Source: JAKEFM01 sp035695825
GTDB taxonomy: Bacteria; Planctomycetota; UBA1135; JAKEFM01
DNA length: 64,000 nucleotides
NCBI GenBank assembly: GCA_035695825.1
Contig: DASRRH010000034.1
Location: 124,001 to 188,000 of the forward strand
Direction of reading: 5' to 3'
A model generated the notes under the pieces. That model was not told the DNA's origin and did no database searches. It saw nothing but the letters and a program-made list of their open reading frames with translations. A program made the translations under genes and the position numbers. Shown piece after piece: positions 49,629-58,109 of this stretch (its first letter is position 1; each line of letters starts with the position of its first letter).

Positions 49629-50943
49629 CGGACGACTCGAAGCGCTCGAGGCGGCCGAAGCGCTCGAGGGCGGGGGCGATGTCCTTCCCCTCCCCCTCGG
49701 CGAAGACGAGCAGGTCTTCGGGGTCCGGCAGCAGCGGGAGCGCTCGGCGGACGCCTTGCTCCGATACCGCGTGGACCGAGGGGACGAACGAGGCGAGCCC
49801 CTCCGCGCCGATCCCGACCGCCTCCGCGGAGACGAGGGCCGAGGCGAGGGCCGGAGCGGTCTCGACGGAGAAGGGCCACTGCCCGGCGAGGTAACGCTTC
49901 GCCCGCTCCACGGCTCCCGGCGGGAGGAATCCGGAGCGGAGCCGCGCGAGCTCGCCGCAGGCGGCCTCGACCGTCTCGGCGACCGACGCGTTCTTCGTGA
50001 AGGTCTCGATCGCGATCGCGCCTCCGAATCGCCGCGCGTCGAGGCGGCTCGAGATCCCGTAGGTGAGGCCGCGGTTCACGCGGACCGCGTCGACGAGGAG
50101 GGAGGAGAACCCTCCCCCGAGGACGGTGTTCGCGACGAGGAGGGGGAAGTAGGCGGGGTGAGTCCGCGCGATCGAGATCCGCCCGAGACGCAATTGAGCC
50201 TGCGTCGCGCCGGGGCGGTGGGAGAGGACGACGCGGCGCCCGTCCGGCTCGGGGCGAGGGAGATCCCGTTCGGGGAGAACGGCGTCGCGCCATCCCCCGA
50301 AGGTCTCTCGCGCGGCGGCGAGGCGACGCTCGTCGAGGTCGCCGAGGAGGACGAGGAGGGCGTTCCCCGGGGCGAAGAGGGAGCGGAGGGCGAGGAGGTC
50401 CTCGCGCCGACAGGCACCGACCCCCTCGCTCGTCCCCGCGGCCGTCCGTCCGTAGGGATGGGTGAGGAACAGCGCGCGCTCGAACTTGCGGCTCGCGGCG
50501 AGGCGGGCGTCCTCCTCCTCCCGCCGCAGCTCCGCCGCCAGGCGACGGCGCTCCTTCTCGACCTCGGTCGGGGAGAGGGTCGGGCGAAGGACGAGGTCGG
50601 CGAGGAGGGAGAGGGCCTCCTCGAACCGCTCGGCGAGGACCTCGAGCCCGAGCAGCGCGTGTTCGGAAGTCGTGCGCTCGAGGAGGGCCGCCCCGAGGGA
50701 CTCGAGGTCCGCGGCGATCCCCTCCGCGTCGCGCTCCCCCGCGCCCTTCTTGAGAAGGGAGAGGAGGAGGCGAAGCGCCCCTTCCTTCCCCACGGGGTCC
50801 TCGACCGCGCCTCTCCGGAGACCGATCCCGAGGAAGACGAGGGGAAGGCGCCGATCCTCGCGCGCGAGGAGGAGGAGCCCGCTCGGGAGGACCTCGCGCC
50901 GCAGGTCGCGGAGCAGCGGAGGGACCGAGGCGGGAGCGATCAC
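49615..50943 (-). CDS. M16 peptidase family protein lacking the zinc motif
   Basis: A 442-aa member of the insulinase/mitochondrial-processing-peptidase family. The fold is recognisable (LPSGLLLLAREDRRLPLVFLGIGLRRGAVEDP, TSEHALLGLEVL, RRLAAELRREEEDARLAASRKFERALFLTHPYG, YFPLLVANTVLGGGFSSLL, VNRGLTYGISS). But the HxxEH zinc motif is absent where it should be: the position reads GALRLLLSLLKKGAG. It is therefore the regulatory or substrate-gripping half of a heterodimer, like the alpha subunit of MPP. The ATG overlaps the stop of the active partner by 4 bases, which supports a 1:1 complex. Confidence 0.9.
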   Translation of the reverse strand: MIAPASVPPLLRDLRREVLPSGLLLLAREDRRLPLVFLGIGLRRGAVEDPVGKEGALRLLLSLLKKGAGERDAEGIAADLESLGAALLERTTSEHALLGLEVLAERFEEALSLLADLVLRPTLSPTEVEKERRRLAAELRREEEDARLAASRKFERALFLTHPYGRTAAGTSEGVGACRREDLLALRSLFAPGNALLVLLGDLDERRLAAARETFGGWRDAVLPERDLPRPEPDGRRVVLSHRPGATQAQLRLGRISIARTHPAYFPLLVANTVLGGGFSSLLVDAVRVNRGLTYGISSRLDARRFGGAIAIETFTKNASVAETVEAACGELARLRSGFLPPGAVERAKRYLAGQWPFSVETAPALASALVSAEAVGIGAEGLASFVPSVHAVSEQGVRRALPLLPDPEDLLVFAEGEGKDIAPALERFGRLERFESSVREP

Positions 50944-52217
50944 GGGCGCGAAGGGAGGAGCGTGACGACGGTCCGATTCGAAGCGCGGAAGGTCCGGGCG
51001 GCGAGCGCGCGCGCCGCCGCGGGCTCGAGCGCGCGGAAGCGCGCGGGGAGCGCGAAGGCGAGGCGGGCGTCGCCGAGGAGGACCTCCGCGCGGCCGATCT
51101 CCTCGCCCCTCCCGCGGACGGTGCGCAGCCCTCGCAGGCTCGTCGCGGCGAGCGCGCTCTTCGCCCGCTCGAACTCCGCGAGAGGGACCTCCTCCGCGCC
51201 GAGCCGCTCGAGCTCCTCGAGGATCGAGCGTTCGACGCGGGACGGGTCGACGTCCGGCCGAACCTTCGCGAGGAGCACGGCGAGGCCCGGATCGACCGTC
51301 CAGGGCGCCTCGAAGTCGATCGAGAGGGCCGACTCCTCGCGACGGACGAGGCGGCGGACGAGGCGCCCCGATTCCCCTCCCGCGAGGATCCGGCCGATCG
51401 CCTGGAGGAGGAAGGGGTCGTCGCCGTCTCCCGCCCGGGCTCCGTGGAACGCGATCGCGACGGCCGGGACCTCCGCCTCCCGCGAGAGCGCGAGGCGCTT
51501 CTCCCCTTTCTGCGGAGGCTCCTCGGTCCGGACGGGCGGAGGGGGAGGTCCGGGAGGGATGTCGCCGAAGGCATCGCGCACGAGCGCGATCGCCCCCTCC
51601 GGCTCGAAGTCCCCTGCGACGACGAGGAGGGCGTTGTTCGGAGCGTAGAAGGTCCGGAGGTAGGCGCGGACGTCCTCGACGCCGATCGCGAGGAGGTCGG
51701 ACATCCAGCCGACGACGGGCCAGCCGTAGGGGTGGGCGTCGAAGGCGAGGGCGTAGAGCCGCTCGAAGAGGTCCCCGTCGGGGTCGTCTTCGACGGAGAC
51801 GCGGCGCTCCTCGCGCACGACCGCCGCCTCCGACCGAAGCGAGGCCTCCGCGACCGCGAGGGCGCGCATGCGGTCCGCCTCGAGGTCGATCGCCGTCGCC
51901 AGCGCGGCGGGCGGGAACTCCTCGTGGTAGACCGTCGTGTCCCAGGACGTGGAGGCGTTCGAGAAGCCTCCCTCCCGCTCGAGCGTCCGGTCGAACTCCT
52001 TCGGGCCGTACTTCGCCGCTCCGTTGAACATGAGGTGCTCGAGGAGGTGGGAGAGCCCCGTGATCCCGGGGCGCTCGTTCCTCGACCCGACGCGGAAGTG
52101 GACCTGAAGGGAGACGAGCGGGAGGGCGCGGTCCGGGGAGAAGAGGGCGAGCAGGCCGTTGCCGAGCGCGTGGCGTTCGAGCGGGAAGGCCGCCGTCGCC
52201 GGCAGGGGGGCGGGCAC
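50940..52217 (-). CDS. M16 zinc metallopeptidase (active subunit)
   Basis: A 425-aa peptidase with the inverted zinc motif HLLEHLMF (HxxEH), preceded by VHFRVGSRNERPGITGLS. The third ligand Glu lies about 75 residues later in LRSEAAVVREERRVSVED. The C-terminal M16 domain has FGDIPPGPPPPP and RIEESALSI-type features. No signal peptide is obvious from the GTG at 52217; the first residues (MPAPLPATAAFPLERHALGNG) lead directly into the fold. It pairs with the inactive subunit downstream. Peptide degradation or processing is the expected role. Confidence 0.93.
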   Translation of the reverse strand: MPAPLPATAAFPLERHALGNGLLALFSPDRALPLVSLQVHFRVGSRNERPGITGLSHLLEHLMFNGAAKYGPKEFDRTLEREGGFSNASTSWDTTVYHEEFPPAALATAIDLEADRMRALAVAEASLRSEAAVVREERRVSVEDDPDGDLFERLYALAFDAHPYGWPVVGWMSDLLAIGVEDVRAYLRTFYAPNNALLVVAGDFEPEGAIALVRDAFGDIPPGPPPPPVRTEEPPQKGEKRLALSREAEVPAVAIAFHGARAGDGDDPFLLQAIGRILAGGESGRLVRRLVRREESALSIDFEAPWTVDPGLAVLLAKVRPDVDPSRVERSILEELERLGAEEVPLAEFERAKSALAATSLRGLRTVRGRGEEIGRAEVLLGDARLAFALPARFRALEPAAARALAARTFRASNRTVVTLLPSRP

Positions 52218-52227
52218 GAACGGGCGC

Positions 52228-53061
52228 TCAGACGTCGAGGGGGCTCATCCGGTCCTGCTCCTGCGCCCGCGGCCAGTAGGCCTGGTCCGTCGTCTCGGGG
52301 CTCCGGATGAGGAGGAGGACGAGGGCGAGGAAGAGGAGGAGGCCCGCGAGGTATCCGACCGGCACCCACCCGGGGGCGGCCCCCGCCATCCCCGCCTCGA
52401 TCGTCTCGAGGAGACCCGCCTGCGGTCCGAGGGACGCGCGTGACATCGCGACCTTCGCGCACCAGGCGAAGACGAGGAGGAGGAGGATGCAGAGATAGTT
52501 CCGGGCGAGCCGGGCCCGGAAGGCCTGCCAGAAGGAGATCTTGAACTCCGGCGCGAGGAGGTCGCGGGCGACGAGCCCCCCCCAGGACTGCTTCGGGCTG
52601 ACGAGGTCGCGGCGCAGGATCGGCCCGTAGAAGTTCTCCTCGATCATCCGCACGCGCGCCCGCCAGACGTCGAAGAACCGGAAGCGCCGCGCCTCGTAGC
52701 CGAGGAGGAGGAGGACGAGGGAGATCCCGAAGAGGAGGACGACGTGGCTGTGCCTCGGGTCGCCGAAGGAGTAGGAGAGGAGCGCCGCCGTGGCCCCGAT
52801 CGCCCAGTTCGTCGTCGTGTCGAGGCGGGCGCGCCAGGCGTTCGCCCGGGAGAGCTCCCCGCGGTACAGGTGGACGATCGCCTGGATGTACTCGACCCGC
52901 GTGAGCGGATAGTCCTCGAAGGACCTCTCGGCGGGGGGGGAGGACGCCGCGCGCGAGGGGGCCTCCCGATCTCCGGGCTTCGCGACGGTCGCTTCTCGTT
53001 CGCCGGGGGGAGTCACCTTCTCGTCGGGCCCATCTTTACGCCCGCCCGGCCGGCGCGGCAA
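52228..53061 (-). CDS. DUF2270 integral membrane protein
   Basis: A 277-aa protein. After a hydrophilic N-terminus of about 50 residues comes the DUF2270 signature YIQAIVHLYRGELSRANAWRARLDTTTNWAIGATAALLSYSF. Two helices follow (about residues 78-118), then a conserved loop RFFDVWRARVRMIEENFYGPILR and LAPEFKISFWQAFRARLARNY. Two more helices come near the end (LCILLLLVFAWCAKVAM, VGYLAGLLLFLALVLLLI). The function of DUF2270 proteins is not known. Start taken as TTG at 53061; a GTG at 53016 is possible and gives the same core. Confidence 0.83.
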   Translation of the reverse strand: MPRRPGGRKDGPDEKVTPPGEREATVAKPGDREAPSRAASSPPAERSFEDYPLTRVEYIQAIVHLYRGELSRANAWRARLDTTTNWAIGATAALLSYSFGDPRHSHVVLLFGISLVLLLLGYEARRFRFFDVWRARVRMIEENFYGPILRRDLVSPKQSWGGLVARDLLAPEFKISFWQAFRARLARNYLCILLLLVFAWCAKVAMSRASLGPQAGLLETIEAGMAGAAPGWVPVGYLAGLLLFLALVLLLIRSPETTDQAYWPRAQEQDRMSPLDV

Positions 53062-53064
53062 CCC

Positions 53065-53385
53065 TCACGGAGGGTTCCCGTAGACCCCCTCGACGGTCGC
53101 CCCCTCGAAGCCGAGCAGCCGATTCAGGAAGGAGAAGGGGAAGTACAGGTCCGGGTAGCTCGTGGAGGAGGTGACCCGCGCGTTCGGCAGGCCCCGATCG
53201 GAGGCCTCCTCGAAGGCGGAGGCGAGGGCCGGGCGCGGGAGGACCCAGCCGACGAAGTGGAAGGCCCGCGCCTGCGCGCGGAAAGAGCCCGCCGTCGTCG
53301 ACGTCGGGTGGACCGCGAGGCTGCGGCACCCGGCCCCGGCCAGGGCGGCGGCGAGGAGGACTCCGGAGGTTCGAGCCAGGCGCAC
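53065..53385 (-). CDS. Small lipoprotein, TRL-like
   Basis: A 106-aa protein whose GTG at 53385 lies 8 bases after the stop of the parvulin gene. The lipobox LAAALAGAGC gives a lipidated Cys at about residue 19. The body (HFVGWVLPRPALASAFEEASDRGLPNARVTSS to ATVEGVYGNPP) resembles the TRL/DUF-type small lipoproteins, with a central helix 'A..eA...G' and a final 'v.VyG' strand. No function is known. The next gene starts only 3 bases after its stop, so it is part of the minus-strand operon from 54374. Confidence 0.65.
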   Translation of the reverse strand: MRLARTSGVLLAAALAGAGCRSLAVHPTSTTAGSFRAQARAFHFVGWVLPRPALASAFEEASDRGLPNARVTSSTSYPDLYFPFSFLNRLLGFEGATVEGVYGNPP

Positions 53386-53393
53386 GGGGGAGT

Positions 53394-54374
53394 TCAGTAA
53401 AGCACGACGCCGCCCGCTCGGCGAAGCTCGAGGATCCTCTCGCGGCGACGCTCGCGCCGGAGGTCCTTTTCGACCTCCTCCCTCACCTTGTTGAAGTCGG
53501 GGTGGTGGGCCGTCTTCCGCTCGAGGATCCGCACGACGTGGAAGCCGCGCTCCGACTCGACGGGGCCCACGATCTCCCCGGGGTGGCCGGCGAACGCCGC
53601 GCGGGCGACCTCGTCGGGCACCTTCCCCTCGCGCGGGAAGAAGCCGAGGTCCCCTCCCCGCTCCGCCGTCCCGGGATCCTCGGAGAGCGTGCGCGCGAGC
53701 TCCGCGAAGTCCTCCCCCTGCGCCGCCCGCCGCATCGCCTCCTCGGCCCTCGCCCGCGCCTCCTCTCGGCCGGCGAGGGGGAGTCGGCAGCCCGTCTCCG
53801 GGTCGGTCGTCGGGAAGAAGAGGTGGGCGGCCCGGACGCGCCCCCCGTAGTTGAGGGCGCTCCGGTAGAAGTGGCCCCGGAGGTCCGTCGCGGTGAGCGG
53901 CGCGAGGGCCCGCTCGAGCCGGAGGTCCCGCTCGATCGAGATCCCCTCCTGCTTGAGGCGCCGGTCGAGGAGGGCGGCCTCGATTCCGGGGTCCGTCCGC
54001 CGCCCCTCCTTGCGGAGTCGTTCGATTTCCTCCTGCACGCGCCGGCGTGCCTCCTCGGTCACCTCCTCCCGGGTGACGCGCCCCTCGGGCGTCGCCCGTT
54101 CGAGGAGGAGGAGGTCGACGGCGTCGGACACCCAGCGGTCGAAGAGGGTCGAGTGGATGTGGAACCAACCGTAGGGCCCGTCGAGGTCGGCGCCGAGCCG
54201 CGGCCACCAATCCTTCTCCACGCGGTCGAGAACCTCCCCCACGGGGATCTCCCTGTCGAGGCAGCGGGCCACCGGCCTCGAGCGCTCCCGGGCGAGGGAG
54301 AAGGACGCCGCGGGGCTCGAGGCGGGGGCGGACTGCGCTCCCTCGACGGCAGCGAGGAGGATCGACGCGATCAC
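53394..54374 (-). CDS. Periplasmic peptidyl-prolyl isomerase, parvulin (PpiC/SurA-like)
   Basis: A 326-aa protein with a short hydrophobic N-terminus (MIASILLAAVEGA) that should be a signal or anchor. A SurA-N-like helical region (about residues 45-155) is followed by one parvulin domain: RAAHLFFPTTDPETG, EEAMRRAAQGEDFAELARTLSEDPGTAERGGDLGFFPREGKV and VGPVESERGFHVVRILER. It would help fold outer-membrane or surface proteins. The C-terminal tail is a charged helix. GTG start at 54374, 7 bases after a TAGAAT box, at the head of a minus-strand operon running to the M16 genes. Confidence 0.88.
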   Translation of the reverse strand: MIASILLAAVEGAQSAPASSPAASFSLARERSRPVARCLDREIPVGEVLDRVEKDWWPRLGADLDGPYGWFHIHSTLFDRWVSDAVDLLLLERATPEGRVTREEVTEEARRRVQEEIERLRKEGRRTDPGIEAALLDRRLKQEGISIERDLRLERALAPLTATDLRGHFYRSALNYGGRVRAAHLFFPTTDPETGCRLPLAGREEARARAEEAMRRAAQGEDFAELARTLSEDPGTAERGGDLGFFPREGKVPDEVARAAFAGHPGEIVGPVESERGFHVVRILERKTAHHPDFNKVREEVEKDLRRERRRERILELRRAGGVVLY

Positions 54375-54381
54375 GCTCCGG

Positions 54382-54387
54382 ATTCTA
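54382..54387 (-). promoter_or_regulatory. -10 box (TAGAAT) for the parvulin operon
   Basis: On the minus strand CTAGAATC (54381-54388) places TAGAAT 7 bases before the GTG at 54374. A TATCTT box at 54424-54429 on the plus strand may serve the divergent kinase gene starting at 54451. Confidence 0.5.
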
Positions 54388-54450
54388 GGGACCGGGCCGG
54401 ACGCCGGTCACCGCCGCGTCGGGTATCTTCCTTTCGCGCCCCACCGACGC

Positions 54451-55638
54451 TTGGAAGACGGTTCCCCGGAGCGATCCCTCCTCGCGCGCCTACGCGCTTC
54501 CTTCGAGGGGCGGTACGGAAGCCCGCTCGGAGCGCGGGCCGCGTTCGCCCCCGGACGGGTCAACCTCCTCGGCGCGCACCTCGACTACAACGGCGGAGCG
54601 GTTCTGCCGGTCGCCCTCGACCGGGGTACGGGCGTCGTGGCCCGGCTGCGATCCGACCGGCGCCTGCGGTTCGCCTCGCTCGACGCCGAGCCTCAAGTCG
54701 AGGTCTCCATCGAGGACCTGCGTCCGGAGGGGGACCACGCCTGGGCGAACTACCCGAAGGGAGTCGTCCACGTGCTGCGCGAGGCGTGGGGGGATCTTCC
54801 GGGCGCGGACTTCCTCTTCGGGGGGAACCTGCCGATCGGGGCGGGGCTCTCCTCCTCCGCCTCGATCCTCCTCGCCACGGGCTTCGTCTACGCGCGGCTC
54901 CTCGGCCGCGCGGCGGAGCGCCGGCCCCTCGTCGATCTCGTCTGGCGGGCCGAGCGCGAGTTCGTCGGCGTCCAGTGCGGCATCATGGATCCCTTCGTGT
55001 CGGCCTTCGGGCGGCGCGGGAGGGTCCTTCACCTCGACTGCGGGAGCCTCGAATTCGAGCAGCTTCCGTTCGACGACGGCGCACCCGCCGTCGTGGTCGC
55101 CGACACCGGCGCTCGCCGCGCCCTCGCCTCCTCGGGCTTCAACACCCGCGTCGCCGAATGCCGCTCGGCCCTCGCGAAGCTGCGCCGGCGCCGGCCCGAC
55201 CTCCCCTCGCTCGCCGCCCTCGACGGGTCGTGGCGGGAGGAAGTCGCCGACGACCTGACGGAGGCCGAGGCTCGCCGGGTCCGGCATGTGTTCGAGGAGA
55301 CCGGGCGCGTCCGGCGGGGAGCGGAGGCGATCCGCGCGGGGGACTTCGCGGGGCTCGGCTCGCTCCTCGACGCCTCCCACGCCTCCTCCCGCGACCTCTA
55401 CGAGGTCTCTTCGCCCGAGCTCGACGCCCTCGCCCAGGCGCTGCGGGATGCGGGAGCCCTCGGTGCCCGGCTCTCCGGAGGAGGGTTCGCGGGGTGCGTC
55501 GTCGCGCTCGTCCCGCGCGAGCGGCTCGGGGACGTCGAGGCGGCCCTCGCGGCGGCGGCCTCGCGTAGCGGCGGGAGGGCCCCCCGGGTCCACTCGTTCC
55601 GACCCGCGGAGGGCGTCCGCGAGGTCGGGCTCGGGTAG
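54451..55638 (+). CDS. GHMP kinase, galactokinase-like with altered sugar motif
   Basis: A 395-aa protein with all three GHMP motifs: GRVNLLGAHLDYNGGAVLP (motif 1), LPIGAGLSSSASILLATGF (ATP loop, motif 2) and RLSGGGFAGCVVAL (motif 3). The catalytic Asp is in CGIMDPFVSAFG. It phosphorylates galactose or a related sugar at C1. Motif 1 reads GAH where galactokinases have GEH; the lost Glu contacts the sugar in known structures, so another sugar is possible. TTG start at 54451. No other Leloir-pathway gene is adjacent. Confidence 0.85.
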   Translation: MEDGSPERSLLARLRASFEGRYGSPLGARAAFAPGRVNLLGAHLDYNGGAVLPVALDRGTGVVARLRSDRRLRFASLDAEPQVEVSIEDLRPEGDHAWANYPKGVVHVLREAWGDLPGADFLFGGNLPIGAGLSSSASILLATGFVYARLLGRAAERRPLVDLVWRAEREFVGVQCGIMDPFVSAFGRRGRVLHLDCGSLEFEQLPFDDGAPAVVVADTGARRALASSGFNTRVAECRSALAKLRRRRPDLPSLAALDGSWREEVADDLTEAEARRVRHVFEETGRVRRGAEAIRAGDFAGLGSLLDASHASSRDLYEVSSPELDALAQALRDAGALGARLSGGGFAGCVVALVPRERLGDVEAALAAAASRSGGRAPRVHSFRPAEGVREVGLG

Positions 55639-55657
55639 GGCGGCCCGGAGGGGCGCG

Positions 55658-56611
55658 TCAATCCCCGCGAGGGAGGCGCTTCTCCACGTCCGCGAGACGG
55701 GCCTCGAACCGCAACGCTTCCGCCTGCGCCTGCTCGATCTCGACGGAGCGGAACGAGACCGTCCCGCCGGGGGGGGACTGTGCGACCTTCCCGACGTCGG
55801 CGGTGATCACCGTCGCGATTCGCGCGTAGCCTCCGGTCGCCGGCCGGTCGGCGAGGAGGACGATCGGCTGCCCGTCGGGGGGAACCTGCACGGAGCCCGT
55901 GGCGAGCGCGTCCGTGAGGATGTCCGCTCCTCCCCGATGCCGCAGGGAGGGACCGCGCAGCCGGTATCCCATCCGGTCCGACCGGGGGGTGACCTCGAAC
56001 GGGCTCGCGAGCAGGGTTGCGAGCGCTTGCTCCGTGAAACGGTCGAGGTCGGGACCAAGGATTACGCGCGCCTCGACTCTCCGGGAGTAGGAGGGGATCA
56101 CCTCCCGAGGGAGCCTCCGGCCCGCCGGCCGCAAAGGAGCGGCGATCGGTCCGGCCCGGAGCAAGTCCCCGCGGCCGAGGGGCCGGCCCTCGAAGCCGCC
56201 GAGGCGGGCGCGGACGTAAGTGGACCGGCTCCCCATCACCTCGTCGACGTCGATCCCGCCGGCGAGTGCGAGGTAGGCGAACACTCCGCCCAGGGCGCGT
56301 CCGAAGGAGAGGGTCTCTCCCCCATGAACCGCGAACGCCTCCCACCGCGGCGCGGGCTTGCCGTCGACCGTTGCGTCGAGGTCGGCGCCCGTCACGGCGA
56401 AGAGGCCCTCCGCGAGACAACGGAGGGCGAGCCTCCCGGGGGCGACCTCGAGAGCCGCCGCCCCGCGGGGGTTGCCGACTAGGAGGTTCGCGACTTCGAG
56501 CGCGAAGGGATCCATCGCCCCCGAGGGGGGCACGCCGTGGCGGAGGTGGCCGAATCGGCCGAGGTCCTGGACCGTCGCGAAGGGGCCCGCCCGCACGACC
56601 TCGAGCGTCAA
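55658..56611 (-). CDS. pxpC: 5-oxoprolinase subunit C (biotin-dependent carboxyltransferase family)
   Basis: A 317-aa KipA/PxpC protein. Motifs: GPFATVQDLGRFGHLRHGVPPSGAMDPFALEVANLLVGN, ALEVAPGRLALR, LGGVFAYLALAGGIDV, MGSRSTYVRARLGGFEGRPL and SDRMGYRLRGPSL. With PxpA and PxpB it cleaves 5-oxoproline (pyroglutamate) to glutamate with ATP. The start overlaps the pxpA stop by 4 bases. Here the order along the minus strand is transporter-pxpB-pxpA-pxpC. Confidence 0.95.
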   Translation of the reverse strand: MTLEVVRAGPFATVQDLGRFGHLRHGVPPSGAMDPFALEVANLLVGNPRGAAALEVAPGRLALRCLAEGLFAVTGADLDATVDGKPAPRWEAFAVHGGETLSFGRALGGVFAYLALAGGIDVDEVMGSRSTYVRARLGGFEGRPLGRGDLLRAGPIAAPLRPAGRRLPREVIPSYSRRVEARVILGPDLDRFTEQALATLLASPFEVTPRSDRMGYRLRGPSLRHRGGADILTDALATGSVQVPPDGQPIVLLADRPATGGYARIATVITADVGKVAQSPPGGTVSFRSVEIEQAQAEALRFEARLADVEKRLPRGD

Positions 56612-57351
56612 GGGGGTTCCACCCGGACGCCTGCCTCCTCGAGCGATTCCCGGACGCGGCGGGCGATGCGAAGGGCGTTCGGCGTGTCCCCGTGGACGCA
56701 GATCGTGTCGGCGCGGATCGGCCGTTCGCTCCCGTCGACGGCGAGCACATTCCCCTCGAGGACGATCCTCACGGCGCGCCGCGCCGCCTCCTCCGGATCC
56801 TCGATCAGGGCGCCGGGAAGGCCGCGCGGGACGAGGGTCCCGTCGGGGCGGTAGCCGCGGTCGGCGAAGGCCTCCTCGCTGCCTCGGAGGCCTGCCTCTC
56901 GCGCGGCCTCGAGGAGCTCGCTCCTGGGCGGGCCGAGGAGGATCAGGTGAGGCCCCGCTGCGCGGACGGCGGAAGCGACGGACCGGGCGATCTCCCGATC
57001 CCGCGCCGCCATGTGATAGAGCGCGCCGTGGGGCTTCACGTGCCGGAGCCTCTCCCCCTCGGCCGCGGCGAGGGCCTTCAGCGCTCCGACCTGGTAGAGG
57101 ACGAGGGCGAACGCCTCCTCCGGCTCGAGGCGGATCTCGCGCCGCCCGAACCCCTCCGCGTCCCGGAGGCCGGGATGGGCTCCGATCGCGACCCGCTTCG
57201 CGCAGGCCGCGCGCACGAGCCGCCGCATCCGGGTCGGACTCCCCGCGTGGAAGGCGCAGGCGACGTTCGCCGAGGTCACGAATTCGAGGATCGCCTCGTC
57301 GTCCGCGGCTCCTTCCCCGAGGTCGCAGTTCAGGTCGACGCTTAGGGTCAA
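56608..57351 (-). CDS. pxpA: 5-oxoprolinase subunit A (LamB/YcsF family)
   Basis: A 247-aa protein beginning LTLSVDLNCDLGEG, the unmistakable LamB/YcsF start, from TTG at 57351 that overlaps the pxpB stop by 4 bases. Other motifs: VTSANVACAFHAGSP, VAIGAHPGLRDAEGFGRRE, VKPHGALYHMAA, FADRGYRPDGTLVPRG and ICVHGDTPNA. It carries the hydrolytic site of the 5-oxoprolinase complex. Confidence 0.96.
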   Translation of the reverse strand: MTLSVDLNCDLGEGAADDEAILEFVTSANVACAFHAGSPTRMRRLVRAACAKRVAIGAHPGLRDAEGFGRREIRLEPEEAFALVLYQVGALKALAAAEGERLRHVKPHGALYHMAARDREIARSVASAVRAAGPHLILLGPPRSELLEAAREAGLRGSEEAFADRGYRPDGTLVPRGLPGALIEDPEEAARRAVRIVLEGNVLAVDGSERPIRADTICVHGDTPNALRIARRVRESLEEAGVRVEPP

Positions 57352-58109
57352 GAATCTCGGCCCCCCTCGTCGGGCGCGAACTCGAGCCTGTAGCTTCCGC
57401 GCCTCACCCGTTCCTCGATCTCGAGGTGCTCTTCCGTCCCGACGGGCCGGAACCGCACGGAATCCTCCGCCGCGAGCAGGGCGGGAGGGGAGTGCCGGGG
57501 GTCGTAGAGCCGGACGGGGGTCCGACCGAGGATCCTCCATCCGCCGGGGGTCTCGAGGGGATAGACGCCGGTGTGCGCCCCTCCGATGCCGACCGAGCCG
57601 GCCGGCACCGATCGTCGCGGGGTCCCGAGCCGGGGCGTCCAGAGGCGCTCGGGGAGATCCCCGAGGTAGGGGAAGCCCGGGGCGAACCCGATCATGTACA
57701 CCCGATAGGTGGGCCCCCGGTGCAGCTCGATTGCTTCCGCGGCCGTGAGCCCGTGGGTGGAGGCGACGAATTCGAGGTCGGGACCCCATTCCCCTCCGTA
57801 ACGGACGGGAATCGTGAGGACCCGCCCGGCGGGGGGCTCGACTTCCTCGACCCGCATCAGCGCGGCCTCGAGCGCGCGCTCGAGCTCCCGGTATCGCACC
57901 AGGGTCGGGCGGTAGAAGACCGTGACCGCCTCGTAGCTCGGAACGCACTCGAGGACTCCCGGAAGCGCGGCCCGATCGAGCGCGAGGCGCGCCGCCCGGA
58001 CGCGTCGGTGCAGGTTCGGGCCGATCCCCTCGCCAAGTCCGATTCGGATCGCGGCGTCTCCGAGAGGCGCCAGCCGGGGATTCGGGTAGACGCGCGCGCC
58101 CGCGCTCAC
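57348..58109 (-). CDS. pxpB: 5-oxoprolinase subunit B (KipI family)
   Basis: A 253-aa protein of the KipI/PxpB family. An N-terminal domain (LAPLGDAAIRIGLGEGI, PSYEAVTVFYRPTLV) precedes the cyclophilin-like core: VYMIGFAPGFPYLGDLPERLWTPRLGTPR and VPAGSVGIGGAHTGVYPLETPGGWRILGRTP. GTG at 58109 overlaps the stop of the transporter upstream by 4 bases. It binds PxpC to form the ATP-using part of the oxoprolinase. Confidence 0.95.
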   Translation of the reverse strand: MSAGARVYPNPRLAPLGDAAIRIGLGEGIGPNLHRRVRAARLALDRAALPGVLECVPSYEAVTVFYRPTLVRYRELERALEAALMRVEEVEPPAGRVLTIPVRYGGEWGPDLEFVASTHGLTAAEAIELHRGPTYRVYMIGFAPGFPYLGDLPERLWTPRLGTPRRSVPAGSVGIGGAHTGVYPLETPGGWRILGRTPVRLYDPRHSPPALLAAEDSVRFRPVGTEEHLEIEERVRRGSYRLEFAPDEGGRDS

